The notes: generated by a model not told the origin, from the sequence alone. Positions 7,846 to 17,045 are shown, counted from the first letter of the stretch. The stretch: DNA of 64,000 nucleotides from Flavobacteriales bacterium (GCA_023957375.1 JAMLHB010000001.1:1342245-1406244), one strand, 5' to 3'. Numbers and translations are program-made.

Positions 7846-8021
7846 GCGTGAGGGATGGCAGCGGCGGCCTGCAGCGGCGATGGGCGAGCAACGCACGGAG
7901 CGAGGAGGCGACGAAGGAGCCCCCGCAGACCGATGCGATGCCGCACAGCGCAAGGCAGCCACAGCGGACAGCCCGGCCCCGGCGCGCGCGGCACCGTGCG
8001 CGGCGGCCGGGGACACGCCCC
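7846..8021 (+). ncRNA. GC-rich structured intergenic element, copy 1 (candidate RNA or repeat)
   Basis: This 176-base stretch recurs as an imperfect copy at 13326-13509. Conserved blocks in the same order are GCGTGAGGGATGGCAGCGGC at the left end, GCGAGGAGGC in the middle, AGCGGACAGCCCGGCCCCGG, and GGGGACACGCCCC at the right end, with variable, self-complementary spacers. The right part can fold as a long G+C hairpin closed by GGCCCC/GGGG. I recall related blocks (AGCGGAAAGCCCGACCC...ACGCCC) as common between genes in Bacteroidota, possibly the Flavo-1 RNA motif. Strand is given as the one on which those blocks read. Confidence 0.55.
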
Positions 8022-8127
8022 ACAGCACGCCACAGCGCTGACCAAACGGGTACTCAATAGGCACGTACACCCGCTGGATGGCACCTGTCCGCAAGGGACA
8101 TCGCATTAGGTTTGCCCGTTCCCGCCC

Positions 8128-10074
8128 ATGCCCGATCTGCGCGTCCTTCCATTGCTGTTTCCCATGGCGCTCCTGTGCTTGGGCGGTTGCAACACTGGCA
8201 CACCCCAAGTACCGGCGCCGGTCTTCGGTGCGGACAGCACGTCCTTCCGCGATGAGCTGGCCGCAGCCCGCACCCTGATGAGCCAAGGGGACATCGCGGC
8301 GGCCGAGCCGATCGTGCGCACCATTCTCGCCGGGGCCACTGCACCCGCCATGGTGCGCCAGCGGGCCATGGCCATGGGCTACCTGGGCAACATCATGCAA
8401 CGGCACAACCAGCTGGACAGCGCCGCGAACTGCCACCTTGCGGTGATCGCCATGGCGCAGGAGCACGGGCAGCCGGAGACCGAGGCCACCGCGCGCATCA
8501 ACCTGGGCGTGGCCTTGGAAATGAAAGGCGACCACGCCGGCGCCCTGGAGCAGCAGTTGGAGGCTTTCCACCTGAAGGAACACTTGGCCGACAGCGCCGG
8601 CATGGCGCGCGGCCTGAACAACATCGGGATGCTGCATGCCCGTACCGGCGATACGTTGGAGGCCCGGGATTTCTTCCTGCGGTCGGTGGCCCTCAATGAA
8701 CGGGTGGCCCGGGCAGGAGGGCAAACTGGCGACAGCGCCAGCTGGCACCGCAGCCTGATGAATTTGGCCGTGGTGGAAATGGACCTGGGCCGCTTCGACA
8801 CGGCGCTGGTGTTGTTGCAGCAGTCCGCTGAAGTTTGCCCGCCGCGGATGTTCAACAGCAATAAGTCGGCATTGCTCACCAACATGGCGCTGGCACACGA
8901 GGGGTCGGGCCACTTGGACACCGCTCGAGCACTGTACGAAGAAGCCCTTGAACTGGCCCGCCAACTTGATGACCGGTGGTCCTTGGGGGAACTGCGGCAT
9001 TTCCTGGCCGACCTGTTGGTGCGCACCGGGAACCCGGCGCAAGCATTGGCCCACTTGGATACCGCCTTAACGATCACCCGCGAGCTGGGCGACCGCTTGT
9101 CGGAGCGCAACATCCTGCTGTCCCAAGCCCAGGCCTATGCGGCCACGGGCCGCCACAAGGAGGCCTACGCCGCGCAACTGGGCTACACGGCATTGGCCGA
9201 TTCCTTGATGAATGCCGGTAAGGACGCCGTGATGCGCGAGCTGCATGTGAAGTACGACGTAGAGCGGAAGGAGAACGAGAACCAGCGCTTGCGTGCCATG
9301 GCCGAACTGGCCCAAGCACGCGGGCAGAATTTGCGCTGGATGCTGGCGGCCGCGCTGTTGCTGGCGGCAGGCACCGGGCTGGTGGCCTGGCTACTGGCCC
9401 AACGCTCGCGTGAGCGCGCCCAACGCCGCGAGGCCAACCTGGAGCAGCAGGCCCTGCGCGCACAGATGGACCCGCATTTCCTGTTCAACGCGCTCAACAC
9501 CATACCCGGCCTGTACGCCAACGCCGATGCCCGCACCGCCACGGCATACGTGGGCCACCTCTCCAATTTGTTGCGGCTGATCCTGGAAAGTTCCCGGCAA
9601 CTGATGGTGCCGTTGCGCCAGGAATTGCAACTGATCGAGCACTACCTGCACGTAAGCGCCTCGCGCCATCCGGGCATGTTCCATCACGAGATCACCGTGG
9701 GCGGCGATATCGATACGGACTCGGTGGCCATACCGCCCATGTTGCTGCAACCGTTGGTGGAGAACGCCATTTTGCACGGCCTGGTGCCCCGGCGCTCGGA
9801 CGGCCTGTTGCGGATCACGATCAACCGCGACGGCGGCTTGCTGATCTGCCGCATCCGCGACAACGGGGTGGGGCGTGCGGCCAGCGCCCTGAACGGCGGG
9901 CGCTCGCTCACACCATCGCGCGGACTGCAGATCACCATCGAACGCCTGCGGCAGTTCAACCGCGGGGCCGGTATGCCGCACGGGCTGGAACTGGCCGACC
10001 TGCACAACGCCGAAGGCCGCCCCACCGGCACCGAGGCCATCGTACGCACCATCTTCCGCCACACATGGACCTGA
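8128..10074 (+). CDS. TPR-containing sensor histidine kinase of the LytS/YehU type
   Basis: A 648-residue kinase. It begins with a lipoprotein-like signal (LLCLGGC, residues ~14-20), continues with several tetratricopeptide-like repeats (~30-370), then a single membrane helix (~410-428, MLAAALLLAAGTGLVAWLLA). A His_kinase domain follows with the phospho-acceptor motif MDPHFLFNALNTI (His450), then an ATPase domain with LLQPLVENAILHG and the glycine-rich DNGVGRA. TPR-bearing kinases of this layout are common in Bacteroidota and pair with LytTR regulators, as here: the regulator gene overlaps by 10 bases. The signal sensed is not evident. Confidence 0.92.
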   Translation: MPDLRVLPLLFPMALLCLGGCNTGTPQVPAPVFGADSTSFRDELAAARTLMSQGDIAAAEPIVRTILAGATAPAMVRQRAMAMGYLGNIMQRHNQLDSAANCHLAVIAMAQEHGQPETEATARINLGVALEMKGDHAGALEQQLEAFHLKEHLADSAGMARGLNNIGMLHARTGDTLEARDFFLRSVALNERVARAGGQTGDSASWHRSLMNLAVVEMDLGRFDTALVLLQQSAEVCPPRMFNSNKSALLTNMALAHEGSGHLDTARALYEEALELARQLDDRWSLGELRHFLADLLVRTGNPAQALAHLDTALTITRELGDRLSERNILLSQAQAYAATGRHKEAYAAQLGYTALADSLMNAGKDAVMRELHVKYDVERKENENQRLRAMAELAQARGQNLRWMLAAALLLAAGTGLVAWLLAQRSRERAQRREANLEQQALRAQMDPHFLFNALNTIPGLYANADARTATAYVGHLSNLLRLILESSRQLMVPLRQELQLIEHYLHVSASRHPGMFHHEITVGGDIDTDSVAIPPMLLQPLVENAILHGLVPRRSDGLLRITINRDGGLLICRIRDNGVGRAASALNGGRSLTPSRGLQITIERLRQFNRGAGMPHGLELADLHNAEGRPTGTEAIVRTIFRHTWT

Positions 10075-10805
10075 AGCTGCGCCTGCTCATCGTGGATGAT
10101 GAAGCTCCCGCCAGGGCCGCCTTGCGCGAGGCCTTGGCAAACTGCGGCGTGCCGCACGAGATCGTAGGCCAGGCCGATGGCCGCGAAGCAGCCGTAAGGC
10201 TCATGGACCGGATGCGGCCCGATGTGCTCCTGCTGGATATCCGACTGGGCGACGGAACCGGATTCGAAGTGCTGGACCAGGCCGCGTGGAAGAAGGCCCG
10301 CGTGATCTTCATTACTGCCTACGACCAGTATGCCATCCGTGCGTTCCGTTGTGCCGCCGTGGACTACTTGCTGAAACCCGTGGACCCCGCTCTTCTCGCC
10401 CAAGCCTTGGAGCGCGCCTTGCCGGATTCCGATCCCGCACAAATGGAGACCTTATTGCGCAACCTGGCCACGCCCGGCGAAGAACGCGTGGTGGTGCCCT
10501 GCGCGGAAGGGATCCATGTGCTGGACCCGCGCAACCTCTTGCGCTGCGAGGCCGACAGCAACTATACACACTTGTTCACGCACCATGGAGAACGCATTGT
10601 AACGGCACGCACCCTGAAGGATTTCGAGGACCTGCTGGCCCCGCACCGGTTTGAGCGCGTACACATGAGCCATTTGGTGAACCTGCTGCACGTGCGGAAA
10701 TTCCTGAACCGGGATGGGGGCACCCTGGTGCTCACCGATGGGTCCACCGTGCCGGTATCGCAACGTAAGCGCCAAGTGGTGATCGATGCGTTAGCGAAAC
10801 TATGA
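10065..10805 (+). CDS. LytTR-family response regulator
   Basis: A 246-residue response regulator. The N-terminal receiver domain has the acidic pocket VDDE, phospho-acceptor Asp58 in LLLDIRLG, Thr in FITAYDQYA and the conserved Lys in LLKPVD. The C-terminal ~100 residues are a LytTR DNA-binding domain (DPRNLLRCEADSNYTHLFT, then LVNLLHVRKF and VPVSQRKR). Its start overlaps the kinase gene by 10 bases, so translation is probably coupled and the two form a two-component system. The short CACGG/CCGTG hairpin after the stop (about 10809-10826) may weaken read-through. Confidence 0.93.
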   Translation: MDLKLRLLIVDDEAPARAALREALANCGVPHEIVGQADGREAAVRLMDRMRPDVLLLDIRLGDGTGFEVLDQAAWKKARVIFITAYDQYAIRAFRCAAVDYLLKPVDPALLAQALERALPDSDPAQMETLLRNLATPGEERVVVPCAEGIHVLDPRNLLRCEADSNYTHLFTHHGERIVTARTLKDFEDLLAPHRFERVHMSHLVNLLHVRKFLNRDGGTLVLTDGSTVPVSQRKRQVVIDALAKL

Positions 10806-10936
10806 GACCACGGCAATGCCCCGTGCGGGCACATAATCGACTACGCAAGGCGACTGCTCAATGCTTCCCGGCGACTGCCCATGACCGACCATTCCCGAAC
10901 AAATCCTTCTCCAACTTGCGCCCCCACTCAATTTCC

Positions 10937-13147
10937 ATGAAACACAAAATACCAACCCTCATCTTCCTTGCGGCATCGCTCCACCTCTCGGTACAGGCCC
11001 AGCAGATGAACCCCGCCACCAATGAATTCCTGGTGAACCAGCAGATCAGCGGCACACAGACCTATCCCCAAGTAGCGAGCGATGAAGATGGCGGTTACGT
11101 GATCGCTTGGACCACCACGGGCAACACCATCATGGCCCGCCGATACGGTGCCGACCATCAGCCCGTGACGGACGAAATACAAGTGACCACCGCCGCCAGC
11201 AAGGCATTCGTGTACTACTGGAAAGAGGGCAGCTACCTCATCGCGTGGACCGGCAACCCCTCCGGCATGAAGGTGCTGCAAGCCGACAACGCCTTGAGCA
11301 CGACCTATGCGTTGGGAAGCAGTGATGAGATGGACCTCGACGTGCGCGGCGACATTGTGCTGGCGGCCTACCCCTCAAGCGGGCACGTCTACTTGCGCAA
11401 ATGGGACCTGCTTTCGCAAGCATGGGCGGGAGCTGCCGTACAGGCCAGCGAGGCGCCATCCAACGACTACAAATTGCCCCAGGTGCGCTGGACCAGCACC
11501 GGTGGGATCGTTGCCGTGTACAGCAACGGCTCCGGTACCCGGCGCATTTATCGAAAGACCTTCAATGCCAACCTGCTGGCACAAACCCCCGAGGAGATCC
11601 TGCAAACCACCAGCGGCACGGTGAACGTGGTCAAGGCATCGATCAACGTCCATGACCAGCTTTTGATCTTTGCCAAGTTCGGGGTGAACGGCACCGATGT
11701 CTTCCAAGGGCAGGTACTTGACGCCGATGGCACGGTGCTCGCGGCCAGCGTGGGCAACATGTCCGCGCCGTATGCCTACTACTACTCCGACTGCGAGCTC
11801 TTCGACAACGGCGCCGTAGTGCTCACCAACAATTACATGACCTCATTGAACGACCCGGAGAACTATAACGTGCGTGTCAACTACGGCATCTCCTTCGGCT
11901 CCCCGAACACGGGCTGGCAGGTGGCCAGCAACACCGTAAGCGGCGAGCAACGCTATCCCGCTGTCGCCAAGCTCCCCAACGGCGGCTTCGTGATGGTGTG
12001 GAACGGAAATGGCTTCCAGGGGGATGCGGACGGGGTGTACGCACGCGCCTTTGATGCAGCCGGATTCCCGGGGCTGACCACGGCCACGCCGCTGCCAATG
12101 GTAGTGGACGAGACCGGCACCACGCAGAGCCTCAGCCTTCGGTTGGGCATAGCACCCACGGGCAACGTGGTGGTGGACCTCACGGTAAGCGACCCCACGG
12201 AAGCATCCATCAGCGCGGCCCAGCTCACCTTCTCCAGCACCAACTGGAACCAAACACAAACAGTAACCATCACCGGCGTGGACAATGCCGAGGATGATGG
12301 CGACATCACCCTGCATGTGCTCGCCACCATGAACACCTCTACGGAAGACCCCATCTACGCCGCCCTTCCCCCACAGCAGTTCGCCGTGGTGAACCGCGAT
12401 GATGACGCCACCCTCACCATGCCCGGGGACCTGAGCTTCTGCCGCGTGGACGGAATTGCCGCAGTGGTGATCTCGGCGACCAACAACGGCGACCCGCTGG
12501 GCGCTCCCACGGTGGCGAGCAGCAACCCATCCATTGTCCCCGATGCTGCCATTACCGTGACCGAGGCCAGCACCGGCATCTTCCACATCAGCATCTTCGA
12601 ATTGCCCGACAATGCGCCGGGCACAACCACGCTCACCTTCAGCGTAAGCGATGGCACCTTCAACTACAGCGGCAACTTCGAGGTGGCTACACTGGGCGTG
12701 GCGCCCCAGATCACCTGGGCGGACATGGAATTGGTGTGCACGGCGGCAGCCACCTATCAATGGTACTTGGACGAAGCCGCCATCACAGGCGCCAACGGCC
12801 AAACATGGACCCCGGTGGCCAACGGCAATTACACAGTGGAAACCACCGATAGCGACGGCTGCACGGACCTCAGTGAGATCTTTTATTTCGGAAGTACAGG
12901 ACTAGGCAGCCCGGTGCCGATGCGTGACCTGCACGTGTTTCCCGTACCCGCAAGAGGGATCATGACGGTGCAGGGCGCCGAACCAGGTGATGACCTGTTC
13001 CTGCACGACCTGAGCGGAAGGCAGATAGCCCACACCCGCGTAGTTGCGCACGAGGCCACATTCGACCTCTCACCGTTCGCCCAGGGTTGTTTCCTCCTTC
13101 GGGTCTCCGGAAGCATGGAACACAGCCAGCTTGTGGTGGTGGAATAG
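10937..13147 (+). CDS. secreted protein with T9SS type A sorting domain
   Basis: A 736-residue protein with a clear signal peptide (MKHKIPTLIFLAASLHLSVQ) and, at the C terminus, a T9SS sorting domain (DLHVFPVPARG, DLSGRQI, a final beta-rich segment ending LVVVE). The first ~350 residues have repeated Gly-Gly-Tyr/Phe-Val-Ile/Met-x-W motifs (GGYVIAWTT, GGFVMVWNG), which resemble beta-propeller blades. The middle is rich in Thr and Val and resembles cadherin-like or Ig-like modules. It is probably exported across the outer membrane and attached to the surface. Function unknown. The ATG at 10937 is chosen because it starts the signal peptide. Confidence 0.85.
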   Translation: MKHKIPTLIFLAASLHLSVQAQQMNPATNEFLVNQQISGTQTYPQVASDEDGGYVIAWTTTGNTIMARRYGADHQPVTDEIQVTTAASKAFVYYWKEGSYLIAWTGNPSGMKVLQADNALSTTYALGSSDEMDLDVRGDIVLAAYPSSGHVYLRKWDLLSQAWAGAAVQASEAPSNDYKLPQVRWTSTGGIVAVYSNGSGTRRIYRKTFNANLLAQTPEEILQTTSGTVNVVKASINVHDQLLIFAKFGVNGTDVFQGQVLDADGTVLAASVGNMSAPYAYYYSDCELFDNGAVVLTNNYMTSLNDPENYNVRVNYGISFGSPNTGWQVASNTVSGEQRYPAVAKLPNGGFVMVWNGNGFQGDADGVYARAFDAAGFPGLTTATPLPMVVDETGTTQSLSLRLGIAPTGNVVVDLTVSDPTEASISAAQLTFSSTNWNQTQTVTITGVDNAEDDGDITLHVLATMNTSTEDPIYAALPPQQFAVVNRDDDATLTMPGDLSFCRVDGIAAVVISATNNGDPLGAPTVASSNPSIVPDAAITVTEASTGIFHISIFELPDNAPGTTTLTFSVSDGTFNYSGNFEVATLGVAPQITWADMELVCTAAATYQWYLDEAAITGANGQTWTPVANGNYTVETTDSDGCTDLSEIFYFGSTGLGSPVPMRDLHVFPVPARGIMTVQGAEPGDDLFLHDLSGRQIAHTRVVAHEATFDLSPFAQGCFLLRVSGSMEHSQLVVVE

Positions 13148-13181
13148 TGTGGACCGAACGAGAAGGCAAATTGCAGTAAAG

Positions 13182-13214
13182 GAGCCGGGACCGGGAACTT
13201 TCCTGTCCCGGCTC
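13182..13214 (+). terminator. hairpin after the T9SS protein gene
   Basis: A perfect 10-base-pair stem, GAGCCGGGAC (13182-13191) with GTCCCGGCTC (13205-13214), and a 13-base loop, located 35 bases after the stop codon. Only a weak T-rich tail follows, so termination strength is uncertain. Confidence 0.65.
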
Positions 13215-13325
13215 TTGGCATTTCATACATCAACTGGAATGGGGCAACCCGCCCGCCAAGTGAAGGGAAACAAGAGGGTTGTTGGACAGGATAAAGGTGA
13301 GGTTATCCGTATCCGTCGGGGCCTT

Positions 13326-13509
13326 GCGTGAGGGATGGCAGCGGCGGCCTGCCGAAGGTGCGCCCCTTCCGCCACGTGCAGCGAGGAGGCCCCGAGGAAC
13401 GAGGGGCCCCCGGAGCGCCGTGGCGGCGGGGCGTACCGAAGCAGCCAGAGCGGACAGCCCGGCCCCGGCGCGGGTTGGGCGGCGGGCGGAAAGGCGGGGA
13501 CACGCCCCC
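13326..13509 (+). ncRNA. GC-rich structured intergenic element, copy 2
   Basis: Second copy of the element at 7846-8021, on the same strand and again about 100-130 bases upstream of a plus-strand gene. It shares GCGTGAGGGATGGCAGCGGC, CGAGGAGGC, AGCGGACAGCCCGGCCCCGG and GGGGACACGCCCC, while the spacers differ but stay self-complementary (for example GGAGCGCCGTGGCGGCGGGG). It could be a 5' regulatory element of the acyl-CoA dehydrogenase gene, an independent small RNA, or a mobile palindromic repeat. Open frames through it on both strands are products of its GC richness. Confidence 0.55.
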
Positions 13510-13636
13510 ATGGCAATCCACTTGCTTGCATATTTTGTTATGCACGCATACCTTTATCCGAACAAAGCACCTTCCTCAGCCGTAGCTTGTGCGACTTGCA
13601 CAAACGACGCGAAAACACGACGCGCACTTATTCATC

Positions 13637-15448
13637 ATGGCAACAGCAACCACAAAAAAAGCTCTGCAAGGCGGGGAATTCCTGATCCGCGAGAGCCAAC
13701 CGCAGGACATTTTCATTCCGGAGGAATTCAACGAGGAGCAGAAAATGATCGCGCAGACCTGCGTGGAATTCCTGCAACAGGAGGTGTGGCCCATCCTGGA
13801 CCGCATCGACGCGCAGGAAGAGGGCTTGATGCCCAAGCTGATGGACAAAGCGGGCGAGCTTGGCCTGTTGGGCATCTCGGTCCCGGAAGAATACGGCGGC
13901 TTCGGCAAGGATTTCGTGACGGGCATGCTGGTGACCGAGAAAACCGGCGGGGGGCACAGCTTCAGCGTGGCCATGGCGGCGCACACCGGCATCGGTACCC
14001 TGCCCACGCTGTATTACGGCAATGATGCGCAACGGGCGAAGTACATCCCCAAATTGGCCAGCGGCGAGTGGAAGGCCAGCTACTGCCTGACCGAGCCGGG
14101 CAGCGGCAGCGATGCCAACAGCGGCAAAACCAAGGCTGTTCCAAGCCCGGACGGCAAGCACTACCTGCTCACCGGCCAGAAAATGTGGATCACCAATGCG
14201 GGCTTCGCGGACCTGTTCACGGTATTCGCCAAGATTATCGACCCGAAGACCGGTGAGGCGGACAAGAACCTGAGCGCCTTCATCGTGGAGAAAGGCTTCG
14301 GCGGGATCACGCTGAACCCCGAGGAGCACAAGATGGGCATCAAAGGCAGCAGCACGCGGCAGGTGTTCTTCAACGACTGCAAGGTGCCTGAGGAAAACCT
14401 GCTGAGCGAGCGCGGCAATGGCTTCAAGATCGCGGTGAACATCCTGAACATCGGCCGCATCAAGCTGGCCGGGGCCACGCTGGGCGGGGCGAAAGAGACC
14501 ATTGACCGCGCGGTGCAGTACGCCAATGAACGCCAGCAGTTCGGGCGGCCCATCAGCAGCTTCGGGGCCATCCGCCAGAAGCTCGCCGACATGGCCGTGT
14601 ACGCCTACGTGACGGAAAGCGCCTTGTACCGGTGCAGCAACGACATGGAATTGGCGATCAACGAGCTTAAGGCCGGTGGCGCGGACCACGCACAGGCGCT
14701 GCTGAAGGGCGTGGAGCAGTTCGCGGCCGAAGCGGCGATCCTGAAGGTGGCCGGCAGCGAATGCTTGGACTACATCGTGGACGAGGGCGTGCAGATCTAC
14801 GGCGGCATGGGCTACAGCGCGGAAAGCCCCGTGGAGCGCGCCTACCGCGACAGCCGGATCAACCGGATCTTCGAGGGCACCAACGAGATCAACCGCATGC
14901 TGACGGTGGACATGCTGCTGAAGCGCGCGATGAAGGGCCAGCTGGACCTGATGGGCCCGGCCCAGGCCGTGGCCGCGGAATTGATGGGCATCCCGGACAT
15001 GCCCGAGCCGGACGATTCCTTGCTCGGCGATGAAAAGCGCATGGTGGCCAACTTCAAGAAGGCCGTGCTGATGGTGGCCGGTGGCGCGGCGCAGAAGCTG
15101 GGGCTGGAACTGGCCAAGCACCAGGAGACCCTGATGCACATTGCGGATATGGTGATCGACACGTACCTGGCGGAGAGCGTGCTGCTGCGGACATTGAAGC
15201 TCGCTTCGCTGAGAGGGAGCGATGAGGTGAAGGAGCGCGTTGCCATGTGCCAGCTCTACATCCATGATGCGGCGGACCGAATCCACAAGTACGCGAAAGA
15301 AGCCGTGAACAACTTTGCCGGCGGCGACGAGCAGACGGCGATGCTGATGGGCGCGAAGCGCTTCATCAAGGGCACCAACCTGAACACCGCCGAACTGCGG
15401 AAGCTGGTGGCGAAGAAGATGATCGCGGAGGGGAAGTACTGCTACTGA
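13637..15448 (+). CDS. acyl-CoA dehydrogenase with C-terminal extension
   Basis: A 603-residue flavoprotein that catalyses the first, FAD-dependent step of fatty-acid beta-oxidation. Signatures include the substrate/FAD segment CLTEPGSGSDA (about 151-161), WITNAG, and the C-terminal YGGMGYSAESPVERAYRD...EGTNEINR with the likely catalytic base Glu413. It is ~200 residues longer than short-chain enzymes; the extra C-terminal helical domain resembles VLCAD/ACAD9-type enzymes, which favour long-chain substrates. The ATG at 13637 starts the family-like N terminus. The thiolase at 3566 could work in the same pathway. Confidence 0.93.
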   Translation: MATATTKKALQGGEFLIRESQPQDIFIPEEFNEEQKMIAQTCVEFLQQEVWPILDRIDAQEEGLMPKLMDKAGELGLLGISVPEEYGGFGKDFVTGMLVTEKTGGGHSFSVAMAAHTGIGTLPTLYYGNDAQRAKYIPKLASGEWKASYCLTEPGSGSDANSGKTKAVPSPDGKHYLLTGQKMWITNAGFADLFTVFAKIIDPKTGEADKNLSAFIVEKGFGGITLNPEEHKMGIKGSSTRQVFFNDCKVPEENLLSERGNGFKIAVNILNIGRIKLAGATLGGAKETIDRAVQYANERQQFGRPISSFGAIRQKLADMAVYAYVTESALYRCSNDMELAINELKAGGADHAQALLKGVEQFAAEAAILKVAGSECLDYIVDEGVQIYGGMGYSAESPVERAYRDSRINRIFEGTNEINRMLTVDMLLKRAMKGQLDLMGPAQAVAAELMGIPDMPEPDDSLLGDEKRMVANFKKAVLMVAGGAAQKLGLELAKHQETLMHIADMVIDTYLAESVLLRTLKLASLRGSDEVKERVAMCQLYIHDAADRIHKYAKEAVNNFAGGDEQTAMLMGAKRFIKGTNLNTAELRKLVAKKMIAEGKYCY

Positions 15449-15485
15449 TCTTCAGGGTTCCTGGCCGGTCTGCGTGAACCCATCA

Positions 15486-15493
15486 ACTAAAGT
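15486..15493. repeat. target-site duplication, left copy (ACTAAAGT)
   Basis: The octamer ACTAAAGT directly borders the left end of the insertion sequence and recurs at 16720-16727 directly beyond the right end. An 8-base duplication suits IS256-like and IS1595-like transposition. Confidence 0.85.
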
Positions 15494-15540
15494 GGAGTAA
15501 TGGACAAAACGAATGGTCTTTTTGAGACGTTGAGTCCAAG

Positions 15541-15558
15541 TGGACAAAACGAATGGTC
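15541..15558. repeat. second, internal copy of the IS terminal core
   Basis: TGGACAAAACGAATGGTC is repeated exactly, 40 bases inside the first copy at 15501-15518 and in the same orientation. The right end has a single copy (reverse complement at 16695-16712). Confidence 0.9.
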
Positions 15559-15697
15559 GGTTTTTCAACAGCTGTGACAGGGTTGTGAGGCATTCCCCAA
15601 CTTCGCATGTCGGGCCAAACGGAAGCAGGCTCTGCTGGAGAGCAACCTGCCAGGGATAGCCCGATGACCGAGAAATGATCGGAAGGGAGCGGGAACC

Positions 15698-16644
15698 TTA
15701 TGGTTGCCCGTTCCCATTTCGAGGTCCACATGCCTTAAAAAACTCATCGATGAACTTGCGTTTCCGGGTCGCAGACAGGCCATTGTGGTTGCGCAGTTTG
15801 TTCTTCAGGCCGGCGAACATGCCATCGATAGCGTTGGTGGTGTTCGGGATGCCCGACCCAGGGTGGTCGTACCAAGTGAATAGCCATGGCAGGTTCCGTC
15901 GTAGGCTCAGGTAAGCGCTGCGCAGCCTGCGGTGGGTGTAGCGTGACCGCCCGGTGGCGGCCTCCACGCTGCGTTCAGCGAGGAACGTTGCCCAGCGTTC
16001 GTGCCATTGTTCAAGCCCGCCTACGAAGCTCTCCTTGTCGGTCTTGGTGAGGAGTTGGACCAGGGTCCTCAACTCCTGGGCGGCCAGTAGCTTGGGCTTC
16101 CTGGTCAAGTAGCGGGTGATGATCGCCACCTGATGGAACTGGCACATCTGAGCGGGCATTCCGGAGCACAACTGCAGCAGTCCTCTTCGACCATCGCAGA
16201 CGACTGCCTTTATAGCGATGCCCAAGTCGCGCAAGTGAGCCAAGCCCTCAGCGTACAGCTGATTGGTCTCGTACTTCACGTAGCGCCAATGGAGCACCTG
16301 GCTGCTGAGGGCATCACGGAACACCATTACCCCAAAGCTCCGGCCGAAGTAGGTCGTGTCCATGAGGATCACTGCATCACTGGGCTGCGGCAGCTCCTGC
16401 TCGGCACCCTCGTACCGGTCAAGCTTGCGCTGAATGGTCCGGACCGAACAGCCATGCTTGGCCGCGAGCTGTTCGTAGGTCTGCTTCCCTGACTGATACT
16501 CCCACCACAACTCCTTCGCGCTTACCCGGTATCCACCCCTGAACTGCTTGCCGCAGCTATGGCATCTAAAGCGCTGAACCTTCCTTACAACCCCGTATTT
16601 CTGGGTGTGGCGCGAACCGCAGTGGGGGCAGTTTTTTTGTTCAT
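15698..16644 (-). CDS. IS256-like transposase with N-terminal zinc ribbon, needs a frameshift at an A7 run
   Basis: The main frame (to 16510 and beyond) encodes an IS256/MULE-type transposase: first Asp in VILMDTTYFGR, second in AVVCDGRRGL, a CQFHQ motif, and the third acidic site in NTTNAIDGMFAGLKNK. In the same frame, upstream on the minus strand (codons at 16630-16553), lies a zinc ribbon with CPHCGS and RCHSCGKQF. That frame has no usable start and is closed by TAG just upstream. The only ATG nearby (16644) lies in another frame, and the change can occur at seven A residues (16632-16638) by a -1 slip. So the gene either uses programmed slippage or is inactivated. Without the slip, translation would start at TTG 16510 and omit the ribbon. 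Confidence 0.8.
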
Positions 16645-16719
16645 GACCTTTGAATCGCCCCTAACCTATGCTAGGCTAAGCTTTCCGAAGGATGGACCAT
16701 TCGTTTTGTCCATTAACCC

Positions 16720-16727
16720 ACTAAAGT
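16720..16727. repeat. target-site duplication, right copy (ACTAAAGT)
   Basis: Right-hand copy of the octamer that also borders the left end of the insertion sequence at 15486-15493. Confidence 0.85.
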
Positions 16728-17045
16728 TTGTTTAGTTGGTTTTGATTGGTTGCTTACCCCGCCATGGTGGTGCACATGCACGGTCAATCGCAACCACGCA
16801 AACCGGCCTTGATCCGGCACAACGAGGAAACCAGCAAGCCGATCCACGCGCCGTACAACCCGTTCCTGGCGGCGTGGATCAAGTGGCGGTATGGGGGCGG
16901 AACCCACGATCGCCGGCTGTCAACGCAACGATGCACTGCCTTTGGGCACGCTTCCCTGGATCACAGGCAGCGTTTTCGCCGTAATTACCGTCATTCCCCG
17001 GATACACATGCTGTTCTCACCTCGTACGCGTAACTTCATCCCACC
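16728..17045. other. intergenic stretch without a recognised gene
   Basis: About 320 bases between the insertion sequence and the next T9SS gene. A frame of ~95 codons (16746-17033) is open but has no recognisable family motif, odd Arg/His/Pro-rich composition and no promoter signal. It may be the remnant of a gene or chance. Confidence 0.4.

Larger units (their letters stand above)
15494..16719. mobile_element. complete 1226 bp insertion sequence, IS256-like Zn-binding variant
   Basis: The element is bounded by imperfect terminal inverted repeats: left GGAGTAATGGACAAAACGAA... and right, read inward on the minus strand, GGGTTAATGGACAAAACGAA..., with the shared core TGGACAAAACGAATGGTC at 15501-15518 and 16695-16712. 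An 8-base target duplication flanks it. One transposase gene runs leftward. The left end has a second copy of the core in direct orientation at 15541-15558, so it has two potential transposase-binding sites. The insertion is between the acyl-CoA dehydrogenase gene and an intergenic stretch, and broke no recognisable gene. Confidence 0.9.

Noticed and set aside
7819..9054. A long minus-strand extension upstream of the 2H phosphoesterase
   Set aside because: It runs through the structured element and opposite the sensor kinase gene. The enzyme has a complete N terminus at 7818.
11843..12802. A 319-codon minus-strand frame opposite the T9SS protein gene
   Set aside because: No start context or motif. 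The plus-strand gene has a signal peptide and sorting domain.
13628..15286. A 552-codon open frame on the minus strand opposite the acyl-CoA dehydrogenase gene
   Set aside because: It mirrors the real gene in GC-rich DNA, is full of His, Leu, Val and Gln without any domain, and has no family motif.
16746..17033. A ~95-codon plus-strand frame between the insertion sequence and the T9SS gene
   Set aside because: No family similarity, unusual composition and no promoter. Kept only as an intergenic note.
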